From: Brevibacillus aydinogluensis
GTDB taxonomy: Bacteria > Bacillota > Bacilli > Brevibacillales > Brevibacillaceae
Direction: 5' to 3' (one strand)
DNA length: 64,000 nucleotides
NCBI RefSeq assembly: GCF_031954365.1
Contig: NZ_JAUSVZ010000005.1
Under the pieces are notes generated by a model that was given only the letters and a program-made list of their open reading frames with translations, had not been told where the DNA came from and ran no database searches. The translations under genes and the position numbers were made by a program. Below are positions 9,194 through 18,850 of the stretch, in pieces. The first letter of the stretch is position 1, and every line of letters starts with the position of its first letter.

Positions 9194-10558
9194 CTAGGCC
9201 AATTCCTCAAACGCTTCCCGCAGGACGCGGGCGATGAAATCAAGGTCGTCGCTGGTCGTGGAGAACGGCGGGGAGAGCGTCAGGATGTTGTTGTAGCCGG
9301 GAACCGTGTCCCCGTTGCGGCCGATGATCAGGCCGCGCTGCTTACAGGCGGCGATCACCCTGGTCAGCTTGTCGGGGGCGGCCGGTTCCTTGGTGTCCCG
9401 ATTCTCCACCATTTCAATGCCCATCAGGAAGCCGAAGCTGCGGATGTCGCCCACATGCGGGTGATTCTCCAGGAACGCGAGCTTTTCCCGCAGTTCCACG
9501 CCGAGCCGTTCCGCCTTTTCGATCAGCTTTTCTTCTTCCATGATCTCCAGGTTTTTCAATGCCACTGCACAGGCCGCGGGATTGCCGCCAAAGGTGTTGA
9601 CGTGGCGGAAGTGCAGGTTTACCCCCTGTTCGTTGAACTTGTCGGCTATGTCTGCCCGTACCGCCGTCGCCGATAACGGCAGATAGGCGCTGGTGATCCC
9701 TTTGGCCATCGTCACGATGTCCGGCTTGACGCCGAAGTTCTGGTGGCCGAATTTCCGCCCGGAACGGCCAAAGCCGCAGATCACTTCGTCCACGATCAAG
9801 AGAACACCGTATTTGTCGCAGATTTCCCGCACTTTCGGCAGATACTCCGGCGGAGGAACGATCACGCCGCCGCCGGTGATCACCGGCTCCATGATGACGC
9901 CGGCCACGGTCTCCGCCCCTTCCCAGTTGATCACCTCGTCATAGACCTGCGCGCACTCCAGGCTGCAGCTGCCGTACGATTTGCCGAACGGACAGCGGTA
10001 GCAGTACGGCGGCGAGACGTGCAGAAAGCCTGGCGCCAGCGGCTCGTATTTATGCTTGCGGATCGACTGGCCGGTCGCCGCCAACGCTCCCATCGTATTG
10101 CCGTGATAGGCGCGATGGCGGGATATGAACTTGTACCGGCCGGGCTGGCCGTTTTGGTGGTGGTACTGTCGGGCGATTTTGAACGCCACTTCGTTCGCTT
10201 CCGATCCGCTGTTGGAAAAGAAGACGCGGTACTCGCCGCCCAGCCATTCGCTCACTTTTTCCGAGAGCTTGATCGCCGGCACGTGGCTTTGCGTCAGCGG
10301 GAAATAGGCGAGCGATTTCAACTGCTCGTAGGCCGCCTGCGCCAGTTCCTCCCGGCCGTACCCGATGTTGACGCACCACAGGCCGGACATCCCGTCCAGA
10401 TACCGGTTGCCGTCGATATCGGTCACCCAGGAACCGCTCGCTCCGGTGACGATCATCGGGTTGGGGTTGTACGGGGACATGTGGTGCCACATGTGGGCCC
10501 GGTCCTTTGCCAACAGCTCTTCCTTGTCAAGGATTTGCGTCCGCTGCTCTTGAGTCAT
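9194..10558 (-). CDS. Class III omega-transaminase (probable beta-alanine:pyruvate type)
   Basis: PLP-dependent fold-type I aminotransferase of 454 residues. The Schiff-base lysine is Lys286 (TMAKGITS), the PLP-ring Asp is 257 (LLIVDEVICGFGRSG), and SNSGSEANE (115-123) and HRAYHG (148-153) are the usual phosphate-site motifs. A four-cysteine stretch PPYCYRCPFGKSYGSC (184-198, plus Cys202) is seen in this bacillar subgroup and may bind metal. It starts 18 bp after mmsA stops. Together they would convert beta-alanine or beta-aminoisobutyrate to malonate or methylmalonate semialdehyde and then to an acyl-CoA. Substrate is inferred from context; other amines such as GABA are possible. Confidence 0.88.
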   Translation of the reverse strand: MTQEQRTQILDKEELLAKDRAHMWHHMSPYNPNPMIVTGASGSWVTDIDGNRYLDGMSGLWCVNIGYGREELAQAAYEQLKSLAYFPLTQSHVPAIKLSEKVSEWLGGEYRVFFSNSGSEANEVAFKIARQYHHQNGQPGRYKFISRHRAYHGNTMGALAATGQSIRKHKYEPLAPGFLHVSPPYCYRCPFGKSYGSCSLECAQVYDEVINWEGAETVAGVIMEPVITGGGVIVPPPEYLPKVREICDKYGVLLIVDEVICGFGRSGRKFGHQNFGVKPDIVTMAKGITSAYLPLSATAVRADIADKFNEQGVNLHFRHVNTFGGNPAACAVALKNLEIMEEEKLIEKAERLGVELREKLAFLENHPHVGDIRSFGFLMGIEMVENRDTKEPAAPDKLTRVIAACKQRGLIIGRNGDTVPGYNNILTLSPPFSTTSDDLDFIARVLREAFEELA

Positions 10559-10576
10559 CTGCCGTTCCTCCTTTCG

Positions 10577-12085
10577 TTATTTCACAAACACTTTCTGCGA
10601 TCCGATGGCGGTATCGCCGTCGTCAAACCAGCGGGACGTCACCGTCTTTTTCTTGGTGAAAAACTCGACGCCGTCCTTGCCGTTGGCGTGCAGGTCGCCG
10701 TAGAACGAATGCTTCCAGCCGGAGAAGGCAAAGAAGCCCATCGGCGCCGGAACGCCCACGTTGACACCGACCATGCCGGCCTCGACGCGCTGGACGAACT
10801 CCCGCCCCCATTTGCCGTTGTTGGTGTAAATGGTGGCACCGTTGCCGAAACGCGACTTGCTGATGACCGCCAGCCCCTCTTCAAAATCGCGGACCCGCAG
10901 CACGCTTAACACCGGCGCAAAAATCTCGTCGCGGACGATGACCATTTCCGCATCCGCGTGGTCGAAGATGGTCGGACCGAGGAAAAAGCCCTCCCGTTTG
11001 GCCTTGGCGTCTTCCCGGCCGTCCCGGACCAGACGGGCACCGGCAGCGATCCCTTTCTCGATGTAGCCGTGCACTTTTTCCAGATGAGCCGGCCGGATGA
11101 CTGGCCCCAGATCGACGCCCGGCTCCAGTCCGTTGCCCATCTTCAGCGCGTCGGACTCTTCGACCAGGTATTGAATCAGCTCGTCGGCGATCTCCTCCAC
11201 CGCGACGACGACACTGGCCGCCATACAGCGCTCCCCTGCACAGCCAAATGCTGAGCTGACAATCGTTTTGGCGGCGCGGCGCAGGTCGGTGTCAGGCATG
11301 ACGAGATGATGGTTTTTCGCGCCGGCCAGCGCCTGCACCCGTTTGCCGTGAGCAGAAGCCGTTTTGTAGACGTACTCCGCGACGGGCTGGGAACCGACGA
11401 ACGAAATGGCTTTCACATCCGGATGCTCCAGCAGGCCGTTGACGACGTCGTGAGCGCCGTTGACCACGTTGAACACCCCGTCCGGCAGGCCCGCTTCCTT
11501 CAGCAGTTCGGCAATCCGGATGCAGGAGAGCGGCGTGCGCTCGGACGGTTTCAGCACAAAGGTGTTGCCCGCTGTAATGGCAATCGGGTACATCCACATC
11601 GGCACCATCAGCGGGAAGTTGAACGGCGTGATGCCGGCCACGACGCCCAGCGGAAAGCGGATTACCTGGCAGTCGATGCCCTTGGCAATGTTAGGCAGCG
11701 ACTCGCTCATCAACAGCGTCGGCATCCCGGCCGCAAACTCCACCATCTCAATCCCGCGCAGCAGTTCGGCGTGCGCCTCGGGCAGGTTCTTTCCGTTTTC
11801 CAGCGTGATCATCCGCGCCAGTTCGTCCTGGTTTTCCCACAGCAAATGCTGGAAGCGAAACATGATGCGCGCCCGCTCCACCACCGGGGTCTCGCTCCAG
11901 GCGGGAAACGCCGCCTTGGCTGCCTGGACAGCCTTGTCCACGTCGTCTTTGGTCGACAGCGGGACGCGCGACAAAAGCTCGCCTGTCGCCGGATTGGGGA
12001 TGTCCTCGTAACGGTCGGACTGGGACTGCACCCACTCGCCGGCGATGTAGTTCTTCAGCATGGGCCCTACGGTCGTCGTACTCAT
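10577..12085 (-). CDS. mmsA: CoA-acylating methylmalonate-semialdehyde dehydrogenase
   Basis: Aldehyde dehydrogenase superfamily enzyme of 502 residues converting (methyl)malonate semialdehyde, NAD+ and CoA to acetyl- or propionyl-CoA plus CO2. The nucleophile is Cys287 in GCAGERCMA, the motif typical of this subfamily; NPATGELLSRVP (31-42), ITPFNFPLMVPMWM (152-165) and FVGSQPVAEYVY (229-240) also match. The ATG at 12085 follows TAAGGAGTTGAAGCA. It is divergent from the PucR-type regulator, with 125 bp between start codons that must hold both promoters. It is paired with the transaminase rather than with inositol genes, which points to pyrimidine or beta-alanine use. Confidence 0.93.
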   Translation of the reverse strand: MSTTTVGPMLKNYIAGEWVQSQSDRYEDIPNPATGELLSRVPLSTKDDVDKAVQAAKAAFPAWSETPVVERARIMFRFQHLLWENQDELARMITLENGKNLPEAHAELLRGIEMVEFAAGMPTLLMSESLPNIAKGIDCQVIRFPLGVVAGITPFNFPLMVPMWMYPIAITAGNTFVLKPSERTPLSCIRIAELLKEAGLPDGVFNVVNGAHDVVNGLLEHPDVKAISFVGSQPVAEYVYKTASAHGKRVQALAGAKNHHLVMPDTDLRRAAKTIVSSAFGCAGERCMAASVVVAVEEIADELIQYLVEESDALKMGNGLEPGVDLGPVIRPAHLEKVHGYIEKGIAAGARLVRDGREDAKAKREGFFLGPTIFDHADAEMVIVRDEIFAPVLSVLRVRDFEEGLAVISKSRFGNGATIYTNNGKWGREFVQRVEAGMVGVNVGVPAPMGFFAFSGWKHSFYGDLHANGKDGVEFFTKKKTVTSRWFDDGDTAIGSQKVFVK

Positions 12086-12210
12086 TGCTTCAACTCCTTA
12101 CTATTTGTTTGATAGTTCCATCTTATCTGAATTTTTCACACGACATCACTAGACAAACTGCAAGTAGTTGGGTAGTATTCATCATACATACTGTCAAGAG
12201 GAGGAAAAGC

Positions 12211-13884
12211 ATGAACAGCGACTGGCGTCTTACCGTGGCCGATGTCATCAGACGGCCGCTGTTTTGCGACGCGGAGGTGGTGGCCGGCAGCCGCGGGTTG
12301 TCCCGTCCCATCCGCTGGGTCCACGTGCTGGAATCGGCCGACACCTGTCAGTTCCTCAACGGCGGCGAACTGATCCTGTCCACCGGCCTTGGATTCGGCG
12401 AGGCCAAAGAGAAACGGCTGGCCTATCTGTCCGAGCTGATTCGCCGCAAAGCGGTCGGCCTCTGTATCGAGCTGGGCGCCTATATCCCGCACGTGCCGGA
12501 TGACATGCTGGAACTGGCCGACCATCACGATTTTCCCCTGATCGTGTTCCACCAACCTGTGCGATTCGTCGACATCACGCTCGATCTCCATGAACATCTG
12601 ATCAACCGGCAGATGCAGGCGCTGCGCAATCTGGAGTCCTACTCGCGCGGCCTGCAGCGTTTGAGCCTGCAGACGCAGGGCATTTCCAGGATGCTGCAGC
12701 ATTTTCAGGCGGCCGTGGGAACACAGGTGTTTTTGTACACACCGGAAGCGCCTCCGCAATTTGTGCCGCCGCTCCCGCAGACCGTTCAGAGCGAACTTGC
12801 GTCCATGATGCGCTCCGCCTTTCCCGCTGTTCCCTCGGCGGAGGGGGGAAATGGCGTCCTCGCCCTGTCCGACAAAAAGCGCATCATCTACCAGCCGGTG
12901 ACCGCGATGGGCCATCTGCTTGCGTACCTCGGCGTGATTCTGTACGAACGGGAAGCGGACGAGTACCTGCTGCTCACGCTGGATTACACAGTCAGCGCTC
13001 TGGCCCAGGTCCTGATGCGCCGAATGTTTGCCGAAGAGCAGGCGCTCGCGACGGAAAACCGGTTGTTTGACGACCTGATCATCAACCGTTCGCTGACGGA
13101 AGAGCAGATTCGCGCGCTGCTCGGGCTGGCCGGGACAGGAAAGGCGCCCGTCTATATCCTGCTGATGTCCCTGCGGCGTGACGGCGACGAGCACGCCGCT
13201 CCCCTGCCGCCGCACGAACTGACAGGTGTATTCCGTTCGCTCCTCTCGCGGCTGGGCTTTCGCCCGTTTATCCGCTGCAAGGGCAGCCGCTTTTACCTGC
13301 TCGTGATCGGCCCGTACAAAGCTGCAGACGCCCGCCGCTCTCTGGACAAGGCAATGGCCGAGATGAAACGCATCTGCCGGCAGGTGATGGGAGCGGACAC
13401 GGACGTGCTGTTTGGCGTCAGCCGTCCAGGCACTCGGCTGGGGGAGGCCGGCAGGCACCTGACAGAGGCGGAACAGGCGCTCGCCTTTCAGCACGATTCT
13501 CCAAGCCCCTATTTTGCCGATCTTGGCCTGTTTCGCCTGCTCTTTCACGTTCCGCATGAATCGGTGTTGAAGCCGTTCATCAACGATTACCTGGGGGCGC
13601 TGATCGACTACGACGAAAAACACGGCACACAGCTCGTCCACACACTGCGTGTCTACCTTGATTCCAACCTCTCCAAGCAGGAGACGGCCACGAAACTCTA
13701 CATTCACCGCCAAACCTTGTATCACCGTCTGGAAAAGATTGAAGAGATCCTTCCGCCTGACTATGCCCATCCGCACCACCGGCTTTGTCTCGAAATTGCC
13801 CTGCGTGCCTATGAATGGCTGAACCACAGACCGGCCGCTGCCCCCTTCCGTCCGGACGAACAAACGGCGCGACCGTCACGCTGA
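12211..13884 (+). CDS. PucR-family transcriptional regulator
   Basis: Regulator of 557 residues. Residues about 5-125 are the PucR N-terminal ligand domain (ADVIRRPLFCDAEVVAG, LILSTGLG, GLCIELGAYIPHVP). The middle (about 280-430) is a GGDEF-like/CdaR segment. The C terminus carries the PucR helix-turn-helix, SNLSKQETATKLYIHRQTLYHRL, near residues 490-520. The start is fixed by GAGGAGGAAAAGC before the ATG at 12211; the longer open frame overlaps mmsA. Members control purine, pyrimidine or amino acid catabolism in response to nitrogen metabolites. Being divergent from mmsA, it most likely controls mmsA-transaminase and perhaps the preT operon. Confidence 0.92.
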   Translation: MNSDWRLTVADVIRRPLFCDAEVVAGSRGLSRPIRWVHVLESADTCQFLNGGELILSTGLGFGEAKEKRLAYLSELIRRKAVGLCIELGAYIPHVPDDMLELADHHDFPLIVFHQPVRFVDITLDLHEHLINRQMQALRNLESYSRGLQRLSLQTQGISRMLQHFQAAVGTQVFLYTPEAPPQFVPPLPQTVQSELASMMRSAFPAVPSAEGGNGVLALSDKKRIIYQPVTAMGHLLAYLGVILYEREADEYLLLTLDYTVSALAQVLMRRMFAEEQALATENRLFDDLIINRSLTEEQIRALLGLAGTGKAPVYILLMSLRRDGDEHAAPLPPHELTGVFRSLLSRLGFRPFIRCKGSRFYLLVIGPYKAADARRSLDKAMAEMKRICRQVMGADTDVLFGVSRPGTRLGEAGRHLTEAEQALAFQHDSPSPYFADLGLFRLLFHVPHESVLKPFINDYLGALIDYDEKHGTQLVHTLRVYLDSNLSKQETATKLYIHRQTLYHRLEKIEEILPPDYAHPHHRLCLEIALRAYEWLNHRPAAAPFRPDEQTARPSR

Positions 13885-13903
13885 CGTGACGGGACGCGCC
13901 GTT
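13863..13903. terminator. Hairpin between convergent pucR-type and protease genes
   Basis: AACGGCGCG (13863-13871) pairs with CGCGCCGTT (13895-13903), with an inner CCGTCACG/CGTGACGG stem. The regulator's TGA lies in the loop. A T-rich stretch follows only on the minus strand, so it serves the protease gene best. Confidence 0.65.
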
Positions 13904-13929
13904 CAATTGGGGTTGTCTGTGTGTCTGCC

Positions 13930-16185
13930 TCAACGGCGGGATCTGGCCGGATAGGTAATTTGCATGTCATACCAAGCCATCCTGCCTTTTTCCAGTTGAA
14001 TGACGATTCGGTACGGTCCGGGTTCGGCCAAATCCACCGTCAGCGTTTCGGGATTGTCTTCGCTGTCGGTGGAGCCGATCAGATTTCTGTCACCATCGTA
14101 GACGTACAGATTGACATCGGCATCGCCGATCCATTCCGCAGTCACGGTCATTTCACCCGCCTGCTTGGCCCGGATCCAATACGTGTGATCCCTGTTATTA
14201 CGCGAATTTTCGATAAGTCGCCCCGTTTTGACTTCTGTTATCCAATCGTCGGACAGCAGCTTGCCGTTGGCTGCCAGAGCGTACGGCTGAGGCCCCTTGG
14301 GGATGTTGTAGCCCTCTACCGTCACCGTGTAGATGCCTTCCTCGGGATGCTTGATCCAGACCTGCTCCACGTTGTTGAGGTTGTCCACTTCATCGTCGTA
14401 GGGATAGCGGAAAAAGTCGTTGCCGTTCAAGGTCTCGCCGCTTGGCGTTACTACTCGCAGGTTCAGATCGTTGACCAGCGTGCGCGTGGCTGCCAGGGAA
14501 GCCGGGTAATCTGTCCAGGCCAGGGTGATGGCCAGCGGTTGGGAATCGTCCGTCACCTTGAGACGGTATGTCGCTTCATCCCCTGTTTTCATCCCCTTTT
14601 TCTCATCCACAAAGCTCGTCTCGATCGCACGCTGCAGGTTGGCTCGTCCAAAACCCTGCAAGCGCATGTCTTCGTCCAAATCGTCGGCGCCGCTGATGAG
14701 CATTGCCTTGATCAACGCCCCGCTTGGATTGTCCACGCCGTTTTCCTGCAGGTACTGACGGACTTGGGCCACACCGCCGGCCAACACTGGCGTCGCCATG
14801 CTTGTCCCGCTGAGATAGGCGTAGAACTCATCAAAATGTCCGTGATAATTCTCGTCGGGTGCCAAAGAGGAACGCGTGGACAGGATGTAGCTTCCCGGCG
14901 CGACCAGATCGGGCTTGAGGCGGCCGTCCGCCGTCGTCCCCCGGCTGCTGAATTCGGCTACCTCGTCCGGGTCGTCCGCTTCGTAATCATCCAGCTCCGG
15001 CCGGTCGTTCTCGGTAGCGCCCACGGCGATCACGTTTTTGGCTGTCGCCGGCGTGCCGATGGTCTCGTATCCGTATACGCCCGAATTGCCAGCCGCCACC
15101 AACGCCGTCATGTCCGGATGTTCCCAGAGGAACTGGTCGAACAAAAACGAGTCCAGGCCGTATTCGCCATAGTCATCGACGCCCCAGGAATCGGAGTGGA
15201 TGCGCGCGCCTTCCGCGTAAGCCTCCTCCAGAATGTCATGGACATCTCCTGCCAGATATCCGTCTTCGTCCAGCATGGAATGAAAGACGAGCTTCGCATC
15301 GGGAGCCATGCCTTTGTACTGGCCGTCTGACGCTTTGCCGGTGCCCACGATCGAGCCCGCCACGTGAGTGCCGTGGCCGTCAGGATCGCTGGCATCCCCT
15401 TGGCGCCCGATGGCATAGAGTTCTTTCACCTGGCCTTCAAAATCCGGGTGGATCTGATCGGGATCGCCGGTGTCCAGGCCGCTGTCCGCTACGCCGACAA
15501 TCTGCCCTTCGCCGGTGTAGCCGGTGGAGGCCAGGTAGTCGGAATGGATGATTGCCGCCGCCCGGTCATTGCGAAGTTTTCGCTCCAAAACGGGAACGAC
15601 GGCGATGACCTCGTCGGAATGGATTACCTCTTCCAGACTGCGGCCGCTCAGCCGCGCCATCGAGATGTGGGGAGCTTCCTCCAGGCTTTTCACTTGTCTG
15701 GCTTCCCCGTCTTTCACGATCCGCTTCAAGGTGCGCTCCATGTCGACACGGTGGTCAAACCCGATGACCGCTACCTCCACATCCGCCCGCTTGCCGAGGG
15801 TGGAGCGCAGCGACGGCGACACCTTGGAGACGGGATGAAACGGGAGGACGTCCCTGACGAACGGCAGCTTTTTCAGTGCCCGCCGCGCTTTTTCCTCGTC
15901 CACCCGGGCAATGAACGCGTAATCGGGTATGTAATCCCCCAGGGTTACGCCCAGGTCTTCCACCTGCTCCTTCCACTCTTCCACCACCGGACCGTCAAAC
16001 TGAATGACGATCAGATCCGTGCTTCCCTTCTGCGACGTTTGGGAAGCGAGTGAAAGTTCCTCCTTCGCCTCGATCGCCAGTCTGCCTTTGCGCCCCTCTT
16101 CCCGCTTGGCGCTGACAGGCAGTTGACCGATCATCAAGGATACGACCAGTGTCATGGATAGTGCCGCATGCCATTTGAACCGCAA
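13930..16185 (-). CDS. Exported subtilisin-like (S8) serine protease
   Basis: Secreted protease of 751 residues from a TTG at 16185. That start is chosen because GAGGGTG lies 8 nt upstream and because it gives a classic signal peptide (LRFKWHAALSMTLVVSLMIG, cleavage after PVSA at about 26); upstream in-frame ATGs lack both. An I9-like propeptide region spans about 55-120. The catalytic triad is complete: Asp234 (VADSGLDTG), His274 (GHGTHVAGS) and Ser462 (LSGTSMATP), with Asn367 (AAGNSG) as oxyanion residue. A jelly-roll/P-like domain (about 530-650) and a PPC-like C-terminal domain (about 660-750, LAEPGPYRIVIQLEKG) follow. It stands alone behind its own promoter. Confidence 0.93.
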   Translation of the reverse strand: MRFKWHAALSMTLVVSLMIGQLPVSAKREEGRKGRLAIEAKEELSLASQTSQKGSTDLIVIQFDGPVVEEWKEQVEDLGVTLGDYIPDYAFIARVDEEKARRALKKLPFVRDVLPFHPVSKVSPSLRSTLGKRADVEVAVIGFDHRVDMERTLKRIVKDGEARQVKSLEEAPHISMARLSGRSLEEVIHSDEVIAVVPVLERKLRNDRAAAIIHSDYLASTGYTGEGQIVGVADSGLDTGDPDQIHPDFEGQVKELYAIGRQGDASDPDGHGTHVAGSIVGTGKASDGQYKGMAPDAKLVFHSMLDEDGYLAGDVHDILEEAYAEGARIHSDSWGVDDYGEYGLDSFLFDQFLWEHPDMTALVAAGNSGVYGYETIGTPATAKNVIAVGATENDRPELDDYEADDPDEVAEFSSRGTTADGRLKPDLVAPGSYILSTRSSLAPDENYHGHFDEFYAYLSGTSMATPVLAGGVAQVRQYLQENGVDNPSGALIKAMLISGADDLDEDMRLQGFGRANLQRAIETSFVDEKKGMKTGDEATYRLKVTDDSQPLAITLAWTDYPASLAATRTLVNDLNLRVVTPSGETLNGNDFFRYPYDDEVDNLNNVEQVWIKHPEEGIYTVTVEGYNIPKGPQPYALAANGKLLSDDWITEVKTGRLIENSRNNRDHTYWIRAKQAGEMTVTAEWIGDADVNLYVYDGDRNLIGSTDSEDNPETLTVDLAEPGPYRIVIQLEKGRMAWYDMQITYPARSRR

Positions 16186-16211
16186 AGAATCAACACCCTC
16201 TTCCCAATGTT

Positions 16212-16231
16212 GTATAATGTTTCCATTATAC
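16212..16231 (-). promoter_or_regulatory. Palindrome over the -10 box of the S8 protease gene
   Basis: GTATAATG (16212-16219) and CATTATAC (16224-16231) form a perfect inverted repeat with a 4-nt spacer, so a TATAAT box is present on both strands. On the minus strand it lies about 30-45 nt upstream of the proposed TTG start, where a promoter is expected; no good -35 is visible. It could be an operator. Confidence 0.5.
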
Positions 16232-16275
16232 GGCAAAATTCGACGATAGGAAAGAGTCTGAATATTTCCTTTAGA

Positions 16276-16306
16276 CAAAAAAGGATCGAGGAACAGTCCC
16301 CGATCC
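16276..16306 (-). terminator. Terminator of the tandem AAA+ gene
   Basis: GGATCG at 16283-16288 pairs with CGATCC at 16301-16306; on the minus strand the stem is followed by six T (16277-16282). It lies 30 bp after the AAA+ stop. Confidence 0.75.
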
Positions 16307-16335
16307 AGGATGAAGAACTTCCCTGCACCGACTCG

Positions 16336-18747
16336 TCACCCTCCGTGGACAAACGTTCCTGACGCCGGTGCGCCATTTGGAAACAACGGCTGAAAATCAA
16401 CCCATTCCAAACGGCTCAACTGCTCAATGTCCGGGCTGTCGTCGCCCGCCTGCGTCAGCCGGAGCGCCTGGTATTGCATGGCTTCCTGCAGCAGGTTGTG
16501 CACCATCCGACCGTTGCCAGTGAGCGTCCCCGCTTGAGCCGCTTGTTCCAACTGCTGCCGAATGCGCTCCTCCACATCGCCGCCGAGCCGGTATCCCGCC
16601 TGCGTGACCGCCTGCAGCAGCATGCGGGTGAGCTCTTCTGTCGTGTAATCGGGGAAGTGGAGGTATTTTTTGAAGCGGGAAAACAGGCCCGGATTGCTCG
16701 CCAGCAAACGCTGCATCTCCGACGGATAGCCGGCCAGCACGACCACCAGGTTTTCGCCATGACGGGACATTTCCTCCACCAGCGTGTGAATCGCTTCCCG
16801 ACCGTAGTCCCGTTCGCCGCCCTCCAGCAGTGCGTACGCCTCGTCGATAAACAGGACGCCGCCCAGCGCTTCGCGGATTTTGCGCCGGGTCAGCGCCGCC
16901 GTCTGCCCGACGTATCCGGCTACCAGATCGGCCCGGCTGGCCGTGACCAGATGGCCCCGTTTCAGATAGCCGATTTCCTGCAGCATCTCCGCATACAGGC
17001 GGGCGACCGTCGTTTTCCCCGTGCCCGGACTGCCGGTGAATACGGCGTGCAGCTCAACGGGAACGGTCGGCAGTCCGCAGGCGGCCCGCTTCCGCTGCAC
17101 CGAGGCAAACGCGGCGATTTTGTTCAGTTCCGCCTTTACTTCATCCAGGCCAATCAAGGACGCCAGCTTTTCTCTCGCCGGCTGGACATCCGGCAGCGCG
17201 TCCAGACCGCCAACGTCTTTGGGGTAGAGAATGGTGAAGTCGTCCCACTTCAGTTCATCCGGTTCGTCGAGACGCCGCCCCTTTGCAAAAATCGCTTCCA
17301 TCACGAGATTGGCCACCGTCCGGGCATTGCCGAAGGTGTGGTCCACACGCGCCTGTTCGATTCGCTGCCGCAAAGCCCGCCGCGCTTCCGGCGTGAAGGA
17401 AAAATCGTTTCGGCCGGCCACCTGCTCGGCAATCGCCACCAGTTCGTCGGTCGTATAGTCGGGCAATAAGAAGTGGCCCGTCTCTGGAAAACGGCTGCGC
17501 AGCCCCGGATTGGCGTACAAAAACTGCCGCATCTCCTCCGGATAACCGGCCAGCATCACCACAAACCGGCCGGCGTATTCGCCGCCGGTCATCGCGGCCA
17601 CCAGCGTGTCGATTGCAGCCTGGCCGTAATCGCTGCCCGAGCTGTCAGCCCGCTTCAGGCTGTAGGCTTCGTCAATAAACAGCACGCCCCCGACCGCCCG
17701 TTTGACCGCCTCCATCACCCGCTGTTCCGTCTGTCCCACATACGCCCCGACCAGATGGGAGCGGTCCACTTCCACCACGTCGCCGCGCTCCAGAAGTCCC
17801 AGCTCGTGATACAGACGGCCGATCAGACGGGCCAGCGTGGTCTTCCCCGTCCCCGGATTGCCCATCAGCACCAGATGGAGGGGCAGCTGATCGGTCAGGT
17901 GCCAACCTTTTTCCTCACGGAGCTGCCGATACCGCAGGAAGCGGGCCAGCTTACGCACGCGCTCCTTGATCTCGTCCAGCCCGATCAGCCCTTCCAGTTC
18001 CTCCAGGGCTGACTGCCCGCGCCCGCCTCCAGGCATCTCTGCATCGTCCGATTCCCCGTCAATGGACAGCAGCCGTTCATGTTCTTCCTGCTGTGCGGTC
18101 AAGCGTTTGACGCTCTCCTGCAAGGCAGCCAGCATTTCCGCCGAATAAAACATGCCCTGCAGCGAGGCCGCATAGGCCTGGGTCCTCTCCAGCATATCGC
18201 CGAGCAGGCGCTCCCGCTCCGCGTACAACCGCTCCACGCCGGCTGCCGCGTGCACCGCTGTTTCGTCCCCGGCCGCTTCGGCCGCTTCGCGCGCGGCGGC
18301 AGCCAGAGCCTGCCATGACGGAAGGGCTTGCAACTCGGCCTCGGCGGCTTGTTTCAGCTGCTCTGCGTTCCGCCTGCGGGTAGCGGCGTTATCCGTTTCG
18401 CGGATCAGCGGATAGCTGCCGTCGAGGCGGTGTTCCTTCAGACGGGTCAGGTACAGGCGCACCCGCAGTTCGGCGGACGGCCGGTAGGCAGGGTCCAGCC
18501 GGACGGCACGGGACAGCCATTCCTCGGCCAACCCGTAGCCTCCCCGCTTTTCCATGCGGAGAGCAGCCAGCCAGGTGAGCACCACCGCTTCCGCCTGATC
18601 CAGCCGTTTGTCCTCGTCCGTTCCGCGCCGCTCCTCGATCAAGCGGAGGAGCGGGATTAGCTCCCCTTCCGACAGCTGTCGTATGTCAGGTGGGTGCTCC
18701 CGCCACCTCCACACAACTTCCAACCGGTCCGCTGCTCGCTGCTGCAT
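16336..18747 (-). CDS. Tandem AAA+ ATPase of the CbxX/CfqX (SpoVK-like) family
   Basis: ATPase of 803 residues with two AAA+ modules. The N-terminal 240 residues are helical and rich in Ala, Glu and Arg (TPR-like AEEWLSRAVRLDPAYRPSA, coiled coil about 120-225). Module 1 has Walker A GNPGTGKTT (296-304) and Walker B VLFIDEAYSL (355-364). Module 2 has GSPGTGKTT (572-580) and VLFIDEAYAL (631-640). Both are preceded by LIGLDE. Bacillus SpoVK carries a single such module, so this is a duplicated relative. The ATG at 18747 is set by AAAAGGAGAGG upstream. A role in sporulation or as a remodelling chaperone is inferred; the partner is unknown. Confidence 0.9.
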   Translation of the reverse strand: MQQRAADRLEVVWRWREHPPDIRQLSEGELIPLLRLIEERRGTDEDKRLDQAEAVVLTWLAALRMEKRGGYGLAEEWLSRAVRLDPAYRPSAELRVRLYLTRLKEHRLDGSYPLIRETDNAATRRRNAEQLKQAAEAELQALPSWQALAAAAREAAEAAGDETAVHAAAGVERLYAERERLLGDMLERTQAYAASLQGMFYSAEMLAALQESVKRLTAQQEEHERLLSIDGESDDAEMPGGGRGQSALEELEGLIGLDEIKERVRKLARFLRYRQLREEKGWHLTDQLPLHLVLMGNPGTGKTTLARLIGRLYHELGLLERGDVVEVDRSHLVGAYVGQTEQRVMEAVKRAVGGVLFIDEAYSLKRADSSGSDYGQAAIDTLVAAMTGGEYAGRFVVMLAGYPEEMRQFLYANPGLRSRFPETGHFLLPDYTTDELVAIAEQVAGRNDFSFTPEARRALRQRIEQARVDHTFGNARTVANLVMEAIFAKGRRLDEPDELKWDDFTILYPKDVGGLDALPDVQPAREKLASLIGLDEVKAELNKIAAFASVQRKRAACGLPTVPVELHAVFTGSPGTGKTTVARLYAEMLQEIGYLKRGHLVTASRADLVAGYVGQTAALTRRKIREALGGVLFIDEAYALLEGGERDYGREAIHTLVEEMSRHGENLVVVLAGYPSEMQRLLASNPGLFSRFKKYLHFPDYTTEELTRMLLQAVTQAGYRLGGDVEERIRQQLEQAAQAGTLTGNGRMVHNLLQEAMQYQALRLTQAGDDSPDIEQLSRLEWVDFQPLFPNGAPASGTFVHGG

Positions 18748-18850
18748 CGTGCCCCTCTCCTTTTCTGGTTTTTCGTGTGTACTCCAGTTGTACCATACTT
18801 CAATTTTGGTGAAAAAGGCAATGATCGAAAACACACTCCTGGCACACGGC

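Noticed and set aside
12136..13863. 575-codon minus-strand frame opposite the PucR-type gene
   Set aside because: Shadow frame; the plus-strand product has clear PucR domains and ribosome site.
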